A stretch of DNA of 64,000 bases from Selaginella tamariscina (GCA_003024785.1 PUQB01000107.1:415679-479678); one strand, 5' to 3'. Shown: positions 20,699-31,946, numbered from the stretch's first letter. Numbers and translations are program-made. The notes: a model not told the origin generated them from the letters alone.

Positions 20699-21835
20699 TT
20701 TGAGGTGACCACGGAGGGATAAATAGTACACACGGATGGAGTTCATTGTAGCAAGCAGAGTTGCGGCCCGAAGGAGAGCCGGGATTAACTCGTTCGAACA
20801 ACTAGAGATCAACAAACATCAGCTGGCTAGGAGGATGCGATGGGCCAGCCGAGGGAGGTTGATGGAAGGCAGTGAGGCACCCCAGTTCCTGCAATCGCCC
20901 CTGCCCTCACCTACCCGAGGGAACGTCACAAATACTGCATGGCCAACAGCGGTAAACCCGACACAGCAGTGGCAGAGGCAGTCGCATGCCACCGACGACA
21001 AAAGAAGGATATGAAGAAACCGTAGCATGTTCAGATGTTAGTCCAGGTACAGCAACATGCGGAATGAACAGTACCTAGATGGGCAACTTCGCCCGACAAT
21101 GACCTATGATGTAGAGTGGGATGGATGGTAGGACGATGGAAGCCCTCCACCTCTTGATGTAGGCGAAAGTGCACAAAAGAACCCCAGGAAAGGGAAGGCA
21201 TGCGGCGAAGGTAGGAATCTCGAGGTGATGAAAGCAGCATGGATAGTGATGGGGACGTGAACCGGAGGTCCAACGTGGCCAGTGCCATGACGGACGTAAG
21301 GTAGGAAACCCAGGGCCACCGTCACCCACCAGGGTAAGGCGAGGGGCCTGTGGCTGCCTGGAAAGAGGGGATGAAGAGCCTCATTTGGAAGGCCCCCGTA
21401 GGGAGGGCATTGATTGCCAATAAGGCAAACTTTGCACCAGGAGTTCAGTCGATTGGATGATGCAGCAGGCCAGGGTGGTTACCAGGATGAGAACCTAAGG
21501 CTTTGGAAGGCCAGGGTACACATGGGACAACCACCTGCGCAAAGGCGATTGGACGTCAACGAGCTAATGGACTCGGAGGAGAGGTACCAGTAAGGGGCCG
21601 CACAGTGGCCACTCTAGGCAAGGGACGAGGGGATTCCGTCCAGGGTAGGGGAAATCTGCCTGAGCGACCAACACCGTGCTGGCCTGAGGGAAATACGCTA
21701 GGGCACACGGCAGAGCCGCAATCACCACAAGACGAGGGATACCGTCTCAGGGTGAGGAGGATCCGCCCCATCAATCACGACCGTCTAGATGCCGCGAGGG
21801 GATTTCGCGCACGGTCCTACAAAGCCACTCACTAG

Positions 21836-22890
21836 ATGAGGGAATACCATCCAGCCGAGGTAAGCTGCACCACTAGCCATCAGGTCAATCCCGCGGAGGG
21901 GCCCTCGAGGGACAGCTGGGAGGAGCCCGTCCTTGTCACCTACCCTCAACATGAGGGCATGGCCGCGAGGGAGGAGGAAGGTACCCGCAAAATATTGGGA
22001 CATAGACTACACCACGTCCGAAGCGGAGAGTCCGAATCGGAGCACTTCTCATGCTCAACGGGACGCCATGGGAATCGATCCAGTTATCTTACTACCCGGG
22101 CACTCAATCGGATGCAGGAGAGCACCGTAACAGTGCTCTTACCTGCATTTCGTGGAGCGAAGGGTGAAAATGTAGACCAACACGTACAGAAGGTATGCGA
22201 ACTCCGAAGCGTAATCAACAATCACAAGAAGTTGAGTGCATTCGCATGCACTTTAGACAAGAAGGCACACGCCTGGTGGATGCAATTCCACGAGGCAAAC
22301 GAAGGAGCTTGCTAGGAAACTGCATGAAGGGCATTTCTGGATACCTTTCGGGAAGAAAAGAGTGAAGAAGAGGTGATCCACAAGCTAACGAGCTTGAAAT
22401 AGAAAGTAGGAAAATCGGTCGACGAATACACGATCCACATGCTGGGGTACATCGCCCAGCTAAGGGATGCCCCAGTTGCCCTGACTAAGAAGATGTGGTA
22501 CCGAAAGGGACTGCGACCGGAGATCCGCAAGTGGATCAATCTAAACGACGACCGGATGTTCGACAAATTACTCCGGTACGCCAAAAAGGTGGAGAAGCGG
22601 GAAGTCGAAAGACGCCAAAAGAGGAAGATGCAGAACAAATTAGATGCCGAGGGGGCAATGACACCACCTCGGATGAGGAAAACCTTTCTGATGTTCCAAA
22701 GTCGGCCAGAAAGGAGAGACGATCAGGAGCCAAGAGGCACATGCAGCTGCAACGTGGGGAGGCCCAACGAGGGGCCATACGGAAGGAAGACTTAACCACA
22801 ACACTAGCTCAAATGGGATACACCGCACACGAAGACAAGTATCGTCGGGTATGTAACATCTGCGGGTCCCACAACACAGATGATTACTAG
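21836..22890 (+). pseudogene. Element B gag region
   Basis: The gag reads VLLPAFRGAKGENVDQHVQK, then AFACTLDKKAHAWWMQFHEA, a typical Ty3/gypsy capsid segment with the A-WW-F pattern. It continues with KKMWYRKGLRPEIRKWINLN and a lysine/arginine-rich stretch. It would build the particle core. The pairing with a protease far downstream comes from the C1 insertion. Fossil with several breaks. Confidence 0.7.
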
Positions 22891-23294
22891 CCGAACTTTT
22901 GAGCAATAGGTTACCATAGGCGGCCGCATTGACGATAGAACGAAAGGCTGAAGGGGATGCAGATAACCGAAGCAGTTACGGCCGTAGGAGGAGGGATAAT
23001 CAACCTCGTAGGAGGTCCCGTTTGGTAGACCGGAATCGTAGGTCCCATTCCCGCGAGCGGCAATCGTATTGACCCAAGTATGGCGACAGAGAGAGACGGC
23101 CGGAACGCAAGGACATGATGTGCACTTTGCGGAGGCCCACACCCGCTTTACCATTGTTCATGGGTATCATTAATCAAACCAATGCTAGAGGTGCAAGCAA
23201 CAAGTGTCGCCAGGGTGGGTAACAGGCAGATCCCCACCAGCCCAACGCCAACCCCCACACCGCAAGTAAACCAAGTAACAATTGTACTGCCAGG

Positions 23295-23937
23295 TGTCAC
23301 GACCCGATACAAATACAGGATTCCGGATACAGGACATGGGTTGCAGGACTTTCCTACAGGATTCCGGATACAGGATATGGGTTGCAGGATTTTCCTACAG
23401 GATACTCCTACCAGGATTCCGGACACAGGATTCGGTTGCAGGATATTCCTACAGGATATGCCACAGGATATGCCTAGAGGATAAGGGACATGTGGACTCA
23501 TCTTAGCCTCTGCATGCATGCAATCACTTTTGCATGCATGCAACCACTTTTGCATGCATGCCTAGATTAGCTCTTGGAGTTGTGAGCATAAAAGCTCCGA
23601 CCTAATTGTTGTACAATCAGTTACTATCAACACCAGTCTTACTACGATCAATCTTGTCTTGTCTTGTTTCCTGTCCTGTTCCTGTCTCGCTCCTATTTCC
23701 TGTCCTGTTCCTGGATCCTGTCCTGCTCCGGGATCCTGTCCTGTTCCTGTTTTGCTCCCGGATCCTATCCTGTGCTTTCCTGTCTTGCTCCCGGATCCTA
23801 TCCTAATCCTGTCCTACTCCTAGATCCGTCCTGTTCCTATTCCTGGTTCCTGTCCTGCTCTCGGTCCTGTTCCTGAGTCAAGCCTTCATGTCCTTGGAAT
23901 CCTGCTCTCTTCCTGTTTCCTGGATCGTGGCTTGACA
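23295..23937 (+). repeat. Chromovirus C1 5' LTR
   Basis: This LTR is 643 bp, from TGTCACGACCCGATAC to CGTGGCTTGACA. Within it are short tandem units built on ACAGGATTCCGGATACAGG (23315-23470) and three TGCATGCATGC blocks (23511-23562). A TATA-like GCATAAAAGC lies at 23586-23595, and a CT-rich downstream half consists largely of TCCTGT repeats. Confidence 0.95.
23618..23630 (+). promoter_or_regulatory. Predicted C1 transcript 5' end, complementary to its primer site
   Basis: CAGTTACTATCAA begins about 30 bases after the TATA-like element, where transcription should start. It is the exact reverse complement of TTGATAGTAACTG at 23940-23952, two bases inside the LTR. Tf1 and sushi-group elements prime by folding the RNA 5' end onto the primer site. 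Confidence 0.75.
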
Positions 23938-23939
23938 GT

Positions 23940-23952
23940 TTGATAGTAACTG
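23940..23952 (+). promoter_or_regulatory. Self-primer-binding site of C1
   Basis: TTGATAGTAACTG lies where a tRNA primer site would be. It does not match initiator-Met tRNA but pairs over 13 bases with 23618-23630. The same arrangement is present in C2. Confidence 0.75.
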
Positions 23953-24030
23953 CTTCATAGTTCTCCGTTTTCCAGCTACCTTTTTCTTGATTCCTTTCCT
24001 TCATTTTCCTCCTTTTTTCTTTCCTAGATC

Positions 24031-25008
24031 ATGGCTGATTTTGAGCATTTTCAACACGAGCACCAAATGCTACTTCATGAGCTGGCCACTTTGCGCCAAG
24101 TGGTCACCGACCTGCAAGGTTCCACCACTGCGGCACATGCAGCTGCTGATGCATCCTCCAAGGCTGCTGCGCAGGCTCTCTCCCAGGCATCGGTGGTTTC
24201 CTCTTCATCAAACTTTTCTTCGGAGCCGAAGGTTAGCATGCCAGAGAAGTTCAGTGGTAATCGTGCCGATTTCCAAGGTTTCCTGAATCAGATCCGACTC
24301 TTGATCCGTATGCAACCACGGCGCTACTCGACTGATGCTCAAAAGGTGGGTCTTTTGGCATCCTTACTAAGTGGATCTCCACGGGCTTGGGTTGCCCCCT
24401 TGCTGGAGCGTGACGATCCACTGATGGAAGACTTTGAAGGTTTCGTGGCTGCCTTTGAAGCCTGTTTTGGAGATCCTGATAAGTACCGTTCTGCATGCAC
24501 GAAGTTACGGAAGCTCACTCAAGGATCCCGACCAGCTTCCGTCTATGCATCCGAATTTCAGCAACTTTGCACGAACATTCCATGGGACGAGACTGCATTG
24601 ATCGAACACTTCCGTTTTGGGTTGAGGGACGACGTGAAGGACCTTCTCCTTACGTTACCGGATGCCCAAACATTAGCGGAGATCATGCAACAAGCTGTTC
24701 GTTGCGACAACCGTTTGTTCGAGCGTCGTCAGGAAAGATCCCGTCAACAGTTCCTGCAAACCAATCCTACAGCTGTGGTACATGTTCCTGCACCACCTTC
24801 TGGAGTAGTTCCTATGGAGGTTGAGAAATCCAAGCGTGGCTCTCTTTCCGCTGCCGAGAAGCAACGTCGTCGCAGTGAGAACCTGTGCTTGTATTGTGGT
24901 GGAGCAGGACACAAGGTGGCAGATTGTCCTATTAAAGCCAGGAACTTCAAGACGCGTGAAGTCGAAGCCGAAGTTCAGTCGGAAAACTCCAATGTCCACT
25001 TCGTCTAG
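24031..25008 (+). CDS. C1 gag
   Basis: The frame is 325 residues, starting MADFEHFQHEHQMLLHEL after TTTCCTAGATC. An N-terminal helical, alanine-rich region is followed by a Ty3/gypsy capsid domain (KFSGNRADFQGFLNQIRLLI through GSPRAWVAPLLE and FEAAFEACFGDPD). A basic stretch leads to one zinc knuckle, CLYCGGAGHKVADC (CX2CX4HX4C), near residue 290. The protein would assemble the particle and bind RNA. It ends 11 bases before the pol frame opens. Confidence 0.9.
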   Translation: MADFEHFQHEHQMLLHELATLRQVVTDLQGSTTAAHAAADASSKAAAQALSQASVVSSSSNFSSEPKVSMPEKFSGNRADFQGFLNQIRLLIRMQPRRYSTDAQKVGLLASLLSGSPRAWVAPLLERDDPLMEDFEGFVAAFEACFGDPDKYRSACTKLRKLTQGSRPASVYASEFQQLCTNIPWDETALIEHFRFGLRDDVKDLLLTLPDAQTLAEIMQQAVRCDNRLFERRQERSRQQFLQTNPTAVVHVPAPPSGVVPMEVEKSKRGSLSAAEKQRRRSENLCLYCGGAGHKVADCPIKARNFKTREVEAEVQSENSNVHFV

Positions 25009-25019
25009 GAGCCGCGAAG

Positions 25020-28000
25020 TTGGACGTAGGTGCAGGCTCCATTGGTGCTGCTCATACCATCCCGTCACTTAAGTTTCCTGTACACATTCATCTTAATAAT
25101 CGAGAGCTCATGGAGTTTGCCTTGTTAGACACTGGTGCAAATGCATGCTTCATGGATGACACGTTTGCAACTCAACATGGCATTTCGGTGGTGAAGTTGA
25201 AGCGTGCAGTTCCTGTAGAGGTGGCCGATGGGCGTCTAATTGCTTCCGGTGCAGTTACCCATGCTACCGAACCTCTCTCCTGCAGGTATGGCACATTCAA
25301 CTGTTCAATTTCCTTCAACTTGATCAAGACTCGGTCGACTCCCATCATTTTGGGCATGCCATGGTTCGTTGTTGCAAATCCGCAGATCGACTGGAGGTCT
25401 AGGACACTCACGTTTTCCTCTCCAACTTCTAGGATCAATCCTGTACCTTCCTGCGTGCAGGATACATCCTTAGTATCTGAGGCAGTACAAGCTACAGGAT
25501 TGACCGTACCTGTTCCTGTACCAGTGTTGAAGACTCCTCCTCGACAGGATTCACCTCATGGCAGTTCCTCAGCACATCCGCAGGCTCTCCCCATTCCTGT
25601 AAGTTTGCGGTGTCCTGTACAGGGTTCTTCCAATCCTGTATCAGTGTCGAAGGTTCCTCCTCAACAGGATCCACCTCCTGTTGATTCGTCAGCACATTCG
25701 CAGGCTTCTTCCACTCTTGCGCAACCACGGACTCCTGTACAGGATTCTTCCAATCCTGTACACTCACGGTGTCCTGTACAGGATTCTTCCAATCCTGTAC
25801 ACTCATCAACAACCACACAGGTTTTTTCCAATCCTGCTTCTTTCTGTTACCCTGCCTCTGTTCCATCCCCCAAGATCCTTCCTCTTTTTCAGTCACAGCT
25901 CCCTCCTTCTCCTCTCCGAGTTCTTACCACTACCATGCATGAACTCGCCACTGATCCTGCCCCCTTCCACCTTTTTGCTTTTCAAGTAACTCCTACGTCC
26001 TCTCCTACCTTTCCTGTATCCGACTCCCCTGTTTTTTCTCCTTCTCCTTCTCCTTCTCCTCCTTCTTCCCTACCATCCAAGTACCACGACTTTAAGGACG
26101 TTTTTGACAAGCACAAGGCTGCAGTTCTTCCTGTTCACAGGTCCTACGACTGTCCTATTGATCTTGCGGAAGGAAAGACTCCACCATTCGGACCGATCTA
26201 TGCATTGTCACCCACAGAGTTGGAGGTTCTTCGTCAATACATCGAGGACAACTTAGGATCCGGCTTCATTCGTCACTCAAAGTCCCCTGCAGGAGCTCCT
26301 ATCTTCTTTGTCAAGAAGAAGGATGGGAGTTTACGTTTGGTGGTGGACTACAGGGGTTTGAATCAAGTCACCATTCGGAATCGGTATCCGTTGCCATTGA
26401 TCCCGGAACTTCTCGATCGGCTGCGAGGGGCAAAGGTGTTCACGAAGATCGACTTACGAGGAGCCTACAACCTTGTACGGATTCGTCCCGGCGATGAGTG
26501 GAAGACTGCCTTTCGTACAAGGTATGGACATTTTGAGTACACGGTAATGCCTTTCGGCCTTACCAATGCCCCAGCTGTATTCCAACACATGGTGAACGAC
26601 ATTTTCCGTGACTTCTTGGACCAGTTTGTGGTGATCTACCTCGACGACATCTTGATTTTCTCCAAGGACCAGGCGGCACATGACAAGCATGTACGACTAG
26701 TTTTAGAGCGGCTTCGCGAGCATGGCCTGTACGCGAAGTTGGAGAAGTGTTTTTTCGATAGGGATTCGGTGGAGTTCTTGGGCTACATCGTCTCTCCTGC
26801 TGGCGTTTCCATGGACATGCACAAGGTGAAGACCATCGTGGAGTGGGAGAGGCCCAAGTCGGTACGAGATGTACAATGTTTCCTTGGCTTTGCAAACTTC
26901 TACAGGCGGTTCATACAGGACTTCTCCAAGCGTGTACTTCCACTCACAGAACTCACCAAGCGCACAGGACTTTTCTCTTGGTCCGACAAGGCGGAACACG
27001 CGTTCACAACACTCAAGGACGTTTTCACGACAGCTCCGATTTTAGCACATCCTGACCCTTCTCATCCTTTCTTCATTGAAGCAGATGCCTCGGATTTTGC
27101 AGTAGGATCCGTCCTATCGCAAGTTGGAGAGGACAAGTTGCTTCATCCTGTAGCCTTTCACTCTCGTAAGTTCCTGTCGGCGGAGATCAACTACGAGATT
27201 CATGACAAGGAACTCAAGGCCATTGTGGATTCGTTTGAGGAATGGCGGCATTTCCTGGAAGGTGCTGCACATCCTGTACAAGTTCTTACGGATCACAAGA
27301 ACCTGGAGTACTTTCAAACGGCTCGGGTCCTCAGTCGGCGACAGGCTAGGTGGGCAGAGTTCCTATCACGTTTTGACTTCGTCATCGTCTACAGGCCCGG
27401 CTTTCGGAATGGCAAGGCGGACGCATTGTCTAGGCGCTCTTACCTTGCACCAAGCCCGGGCGATCCTGCATTTGACGGTCAAAGGCAAGTGTTGTTGGGT
27501 CCTGATCGTTTCCGGCTTGCGGCACTGCAGGTTCATCAGGCTCCAGCAAATTCAACACTCCTACAGGACGTTCGTTCGCAGTTGCCTACAGACGACTTGG
27601 GAAAGAATGTGTTCTCACACATTCATCCTGACGTTGCAAGTTCCTCTTCCTCCAGTTCCCGTCCAGACTACAACCTATTCACCATACAGGATGGACTCCT
27701 GTACCGGGAAGGTCTCCTGTACGTTCCTGTTGGTATTTCTAGGACTCGTGTGGTACAGGATTGTCATGATACCCCGGCTACAGGACATTTTGGTGTGGCC
27801 AAGACAGTGGAATTGGTGACTCGCAACTATTGGTGGCCTGGGTTGCGAGGTTTTGTGGAGAGGTTTGTACGGAGTTGTGACACTTGTAGCAGGTCGAAGA
27901 TGCCTCATCATGCACCCTCTGGTCTTCTTCGTCCTCTTCCTGTTCCGTCTGCTCCTTGGAGATCCATTTCTATGGATTTCCTCACAGATCTTCCTCCTTC

Positions 28001-29037
28001 CCGTGGATTTGATGCAGTTCTTGTGGTGGTTGACCGTTTCACCAAGCAGGCTCATTTCCTACCCTGCAACAAGACAGCTACAGGTCAGACAACTGCCGAG
28101 TTGGTGATCCGCGAGGTGTTCCGACATCATGGTCTTCCTGAGAGCATTGTTTCCGATCGAGGTCCACAATTCATGTCCAAGTTTTGGCGAGAGCTTCTTC
28201 GGAGTCTACAGGTCAAAGCGGATCTTTCTTCAGGATATCACCCACAAACCGATGGGCAGTCCGAACGCACAATTCAGACCTTAGAACAGTATCTTCGTTG
28301 CTTCATCAGTTACCAGCAGGACAACTGGTTGGACCTCCTTCCAATGGCAGAGTTTGCCTACAACAACTCCATCCACGCATCTACAGGACAGACACCTTTC
28401 TTTGCTCTTACAGGCCACCATCCACGTTTTGACTTTGCTCCTACCGCTTCTCCTTCTTCCGCTCCTGCAGTACAGGATCGTCTTCAGCATCTTCGGCAGG
28501 TACAGGATGATCTCCAGGTTCATCTTCAACAGGCACAGGAACGATACAAGCATCATGCTGATGCTCAGGGCACCTGCATACAAGATTGGTGATCTCGTGT
28601 GGCTTCTTCGTCGACACATTCGCACCAACAGGCCTTCTTCTAAGTTGGATTTTCAACGATTGGGCCCTTATAGGATCGTGGCGGAGGTAAATCCTGTAGC
28701 TTTCCGACTCGAGTTACCATCCACGGTGAAACTTCATCCTGTGTTTCACACCTCTTTGTTGGAGCCGTATCATCCTTCTTCTCTTCCTGGTCGTGTTTCT
28801 TCTCCTCCCCCTCCTGTGGTCATTGACACGGAACCTGAGTACGAAGTCGCAGCCATCCTTGACTCTCGTCTTCATCGTCACCAACTCCAATACTTGGTGG
28901 ATTGGAAAGGGTACCTGCCTACTGATCGCACTTGGGAACCTGCATCCAACTTACTCCATGCTTCTTCCAAGGTTGCTGCCTTCCATCGGCATTATCCTGC
29001 TAAACCAGGTCCCAAGACTCGTGGAACTCGTCTTTAG
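25020..29037 (+). CDS. C1 pol region (protease, RT, RNase H, integrase, chromodomain)
   Basis: Domains in order (residue numbers from the matching C2 frame): protease (FALLDTGANACFMDD, about residue 36), then a long proline/serine-rich linker (about 145-350) full of PVQDSSNPV-type units. RT follows (LVVDYRGLNQ, VMPFGLTNAPAVFQ, VVIYLDDILIFS at about 540), then RNase H (FIEADASDFAVGSVLSQVG). Next come the integrase zinc finger (H-H and CDTCSRSK) and core (SMDFLTDLPPS, SDRGPQF, GYHPQTDGQSERT), the GPY module, and a C-terminal chromodomain (EYEVAAILDSRLHRHQLQYL then VDWKGYLPTDRTWEP, about 1276-1320). No ATG opens the frame, so expression depends on the gag-pol junction. Confidence 0.93.
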
Positions 29038-29048
29038 GGAGGAGGTGC

Positions 29049-29692
29049 TGTCACGACCCGATACAGAATACAGGATTCCGGATACAGGACATGGGTTGCA
29101 GGACTTTCCTACAGGATTCCGGATACAGGATATGGGTTGCAGGATTTTCCTACAGGATACTCCTACCAGGATTCCGGACACAGGATTCGGTTGCAGGATA
29201 TTCCTACAGGATATGCCACAGGATATGCCTAGAGGATAAGGGACATGTGGACTCATCTTAGCCTCTGCATGCATGCAATCACTTTTGCATGCATGCAACC
29301 ACTTTTGCATGCATGCCTAGATTAGCTCTTGGAGTTGTGAGCATAAAAGCTCCGACCTAATTGTTGTACAATCAGTTACTATCAACACCAGTCTTACTAC
29401 GATCAATCTTGTCTTGTCTTGTTTCCTGTCCTGTTCCTGTCTCGCTCCTATTTCCTGTCCTGTTCCTGGATCCTGTCCTGCTCCGGGATCCTGTCCTGTT
29501 CCTGTTTTGCTCCCGGATCCTATCCTGTGCTTTCCTGTCTTGCTCCCGGATCCTATCCTAATCCTGTCCTACTCCTAGATCCGTCCTGTTCCTATTCCTG
29601 GTTCCTGTCCTGCTCTCGGTCCTGTTCCTGAGTCAAGCCTTCATGTCCTTGGAATCCTGCTCTCTTCCTGTTTCCTGGATCGTGGCTTGACA
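29049..29692 (+). repeat. Chromovirus C1 3' LTR
   Basis: This LTR is 644 bp and nearly identical to 23295-23937. It is preceded by a purine-rich AGGGAGGAGGTGC that serves as the PPT, and followed by the target duplication CCAGG. Confidence 0.95.
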
Positions 29693-30000
29693 CCAGGACA
29701 GGACATCGGGACAAAACATAGTGCCGCATGCTCCCTTAGCGACGAAACAAGGCAACCGCAAAGGCGCGGAACTAGGGAACGCGAAGGCGCACAAAAAAAA
29801 GAAACAGGCAACAAAAACCCCCAATGTTAAAGTAGTGGTAAGGAAGCAAATTGAAGGACCGGACTGCCTCAGGACCCACAGAGCCCAGCCAAGGCCAAGA
29901 TCGCTGAGAAAAGGTAAGGAGACAGTGATGCCGCACCTTCAGAAGGGGAGAGGGCCCAGACGTCGATAGGCAAGAAGTGCCCTTGATTCCAGCCACACGA

Positions 30001-30303
30001 TGGGGGAATCGGCACAACCAGCAGCAAGGCCCCCACCAAGAGGCACTGCAACCACAGTGGACTACGTGAACGACGTGCCAACCATTCCGGTTCGCATGGC
30101 AGGTCACACAATCAATGAGGTGATTATAGATGGAGGGTCGGTAGTCAACGTCATGGTTAGCAGAGGCTCCATAGGGAGTTGCGTATGCCAACTCCAGAGC
30201 CTACTCCCTTTCAGGTACGCATGGCAAATCAGGCCGAGGGTGGCACCTAAGGGCATCTTGAGGGCAGTAGAAGTCGAGGTCCAAACGGTCAATTTTGGAT
30301 AAA
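30001..30303 (+). pseudogene. Element B protease fragment
   Basis: The frame reads IPVRMAGHTINEVIIDGGSV then VNVM, an aspartic protease with DGGS in place of the usual DTGA/DSGA, as seen in Tat/Athila-type elements. It lies 300 bp after C1 and continues the B element. No RT follows. Confidence 0.6.
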
Positions 30304-31295
30304 CGTTGTGGTCCTAGACATGCACGCCAGAGGGGGATTTGACTACTCCTCGGTCGACCTGGCTCAGGGGTGCGAAGGTGCAGCATGACTGGGGAACACC
30401 AACAAATAAGATTCCAAACTAGGCGGATGATAAGGTCCGTATCACAGGCCAACGCTGGCCCTCACACAAAAATTTAGGGCGCTGAAATACCAAGAGCCAG
30501 CAGGCGCAGAGAATGGAACGAGGGCACAATGGCAACCCCTGCAGGCCGACCTTTGGGATCGAGCTGCACCAAGTAGAAGGCCCGTCATCAGAGGCAACTC
30601 AGGACAAACAAACCAACGATCGCATGGGGCAGCCGAAGCCTAAAATATCCAAACACAGTGGGGCGCAAAAACTGGTTCACCGACCACCATGACGATTCCG
30701 GAGGACCCATTTGGACACACCCTAGTCGGATGATCGCACCAATCAAGCAGGGCCGCCCCAAGCCCGGTATCAACATGGACTAACTGGCCTCAACAGCAAG
30801 TACCCACTACCACGGACAATCAGAGATCAGCCCTGGAAGTGGGGGGGGGGAGAGCTTCGGCAGAGACCCTCCTTGGTAGAAGTACGATGCGAAGTCCCAA
30901 GTGTGGGACGCGCGGGGCCAATATTGGGAAGGAGCGGTAGGAAGGGATCAACAGGTAAGGCTCTGCAGTTAGAGCCAAGATGGGCCCCACTAGGCACCAT
31001 CAAGACCACAACATGCAACGATAACGGATAAGTACCACACGGGTAGCCGAAAGTAGCTGCTCTAGCCACCTAGACGGAGCACAGTCCAAGGAATCCCAGG
31101 GCAGGGCAATCAGACCTCGAGGAAACACAATAGGGAAGACGGAGCGCGGTCGAAAGAAGGATCTCCAAACACACGTGTGGCCAGCTCACAGGATCACATG
31201 GTTCACGAGGATGGACCGCATGCATGAGGCACGTACTACGAAGACAATGATGGTCGGGTAGCGCCATCATTGCGTATCTGGGCGCAGGGATAGCC
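30304..31295 (+). other. Element B internal stretch without recognisable coding
   Basis: In D and E the RT-RNase H-integrase region lies between protease and accessory frame. In B this kilobase shows none of it. The part from about 31170 (TGTGGCCAGCTCACA, then CATGCATGAGGCACG) has clear counterparts in E at about 48055 and D at about 37020. It contains a run of ten G at 30841-30850. Confidence 0.45.
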
Positions 31296-31946
31296 GTGCC
31301 AGTCACCTCAGAGATGTCACAAGAACTACACAACACCTATACTCGAGAAGGAGGCGTACAGTGCCACACTTCTATTGCCATGACCACAGGGTGGACGGAG
31401 GGGAATCGGCCAGTGGTAATCGAAGAAATTTGTGTGTTCATCAAGGGCCAGGAACGAATAGCGAAACTAGTGTTGCCCAGCCACTCCAGGTTTAAAGAAT
31501 TAATCGGGCGACCCGACGTTCAGCGAGTCAAGAGACAGCTGCGGTTGGATGAATTCTTCGACCTTTCGTGGGGAGAAGTGGAGGACCCAAGATTCGTTGA
31601 GAAGGCCAGACAATTCATCCAGTCAGCGGACCTAGTAGCTATTCAAACCGGGCGCAGGGGATACAGTTTCTGTACGGATGGGAGCGCAGTCTTCCGCATT
31701 ATGTTTGATGAACTAGCGATAGTATTTCGACTACTAGGGGACGGCCTCGCCGCAGGGGAATGTTCGGACACGGAGATTCATCAGCTTGCCACCACAGGGA
31801 TCCATGGGCTACGAAGCATACAAGCAAAGGAGGAAGCAGCTAAGTTCATAGTGCTAGTGGCCTTCATGCTTATGAAAGAACAGGGAGATAGATCACCAGG
31901 CGGTTGGCGAACGGTCTCTGCAAGGCCTGGGAAGGAGTTGTGGTAA
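31296..31946 (+). CDS. Element B accessory frame, unknown function
   Basis: The frame is 216 residues. It contains TEGNRPVVIEEICVFIKGQE then RIAKLVLPSHSRFKELIGRP, followed by a predicted mixed alpha/beta part (SFCTDGSAVFRIMFDELAIV). The start is not certain. I recognise no family. Recognisable homologous stretches occur in D (36830-36510, minus) and E (about 48280-48665), in each case downstream of the integrase and before the coiled-coil part, where Tat/Athila elements often carry extra or envelope-like frames. There is no signal peptide or membrane segment, so it is not obviously an envelope protein. Confidence 0.5.
   Translation: MPVTSEMSQELHNTYTREGGVQCHTSIAMTTGWTEGNRPVVIEEICVFIKGQERIAKLVLPSHSRFKELIGRPDVQRVKRQLRLDEFFDLSWGEVEDPRFVEKARQFIQSADLVAIQTGRRGYSFCTDGSAVFRIMFDELAIVFRLLGDGLAAGECSDTEIHQLATTGIHGLRSIQAKEEAAKFIVLVAFMLMKEQGDRSPGGWRTVSARPGKELW

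Larger units (their letters stand above)
23295..29692 (+). mobile_element. Chromovirus C1 (Tf1/sushi-type Ty3/gypsy), nested in B
   Basis: The element is 6,398 bp, flanked by CCAGG on both sides (23290-23294, 29693-29697). Parts: 5' LTR 23295-23937, self-primer site 23940-23952, gag 24031-25008, pol 25020-29037 with protease, RT, RNase H, integrase and chromodomain, and 3' LTR 29049-29692. The two LTRs are almost identical, so it inserted very recently. The RT sequence resembles fungal and vertebrate Tf1/sushi chromoviruses more than typical angiosperm ones. It looks nearly whole, with about one break. The gag and pol are in different frames, as is usual in this group, which uses frameshifting or re-initiation. 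A near-identical copy C2 lies at 40146-46531 and a solo LTR at 52840-53481. Confidence 0.95.

Noticed and set aside
23315-23470. Evenly spaced short repeats resembling a CRISPR array
   Set aside because: The units are degenerate and contiguous with no unique spacers, they sit inside a retroelement LTR, and the DNA is eukaryotic.
23606-23876. Short frames rich in LFCSRILSC-type sequence inside every C LTR
   Set aside because: They are translations of the TCCTGT-rich half of the LTR in several frames and are not genes.
25172-28628. Minus-strand frames opposite the C1 and C2 pol genes
   Set aside because: They are shadows of a strongly coding plus strand, duplicated exactly in both copies.
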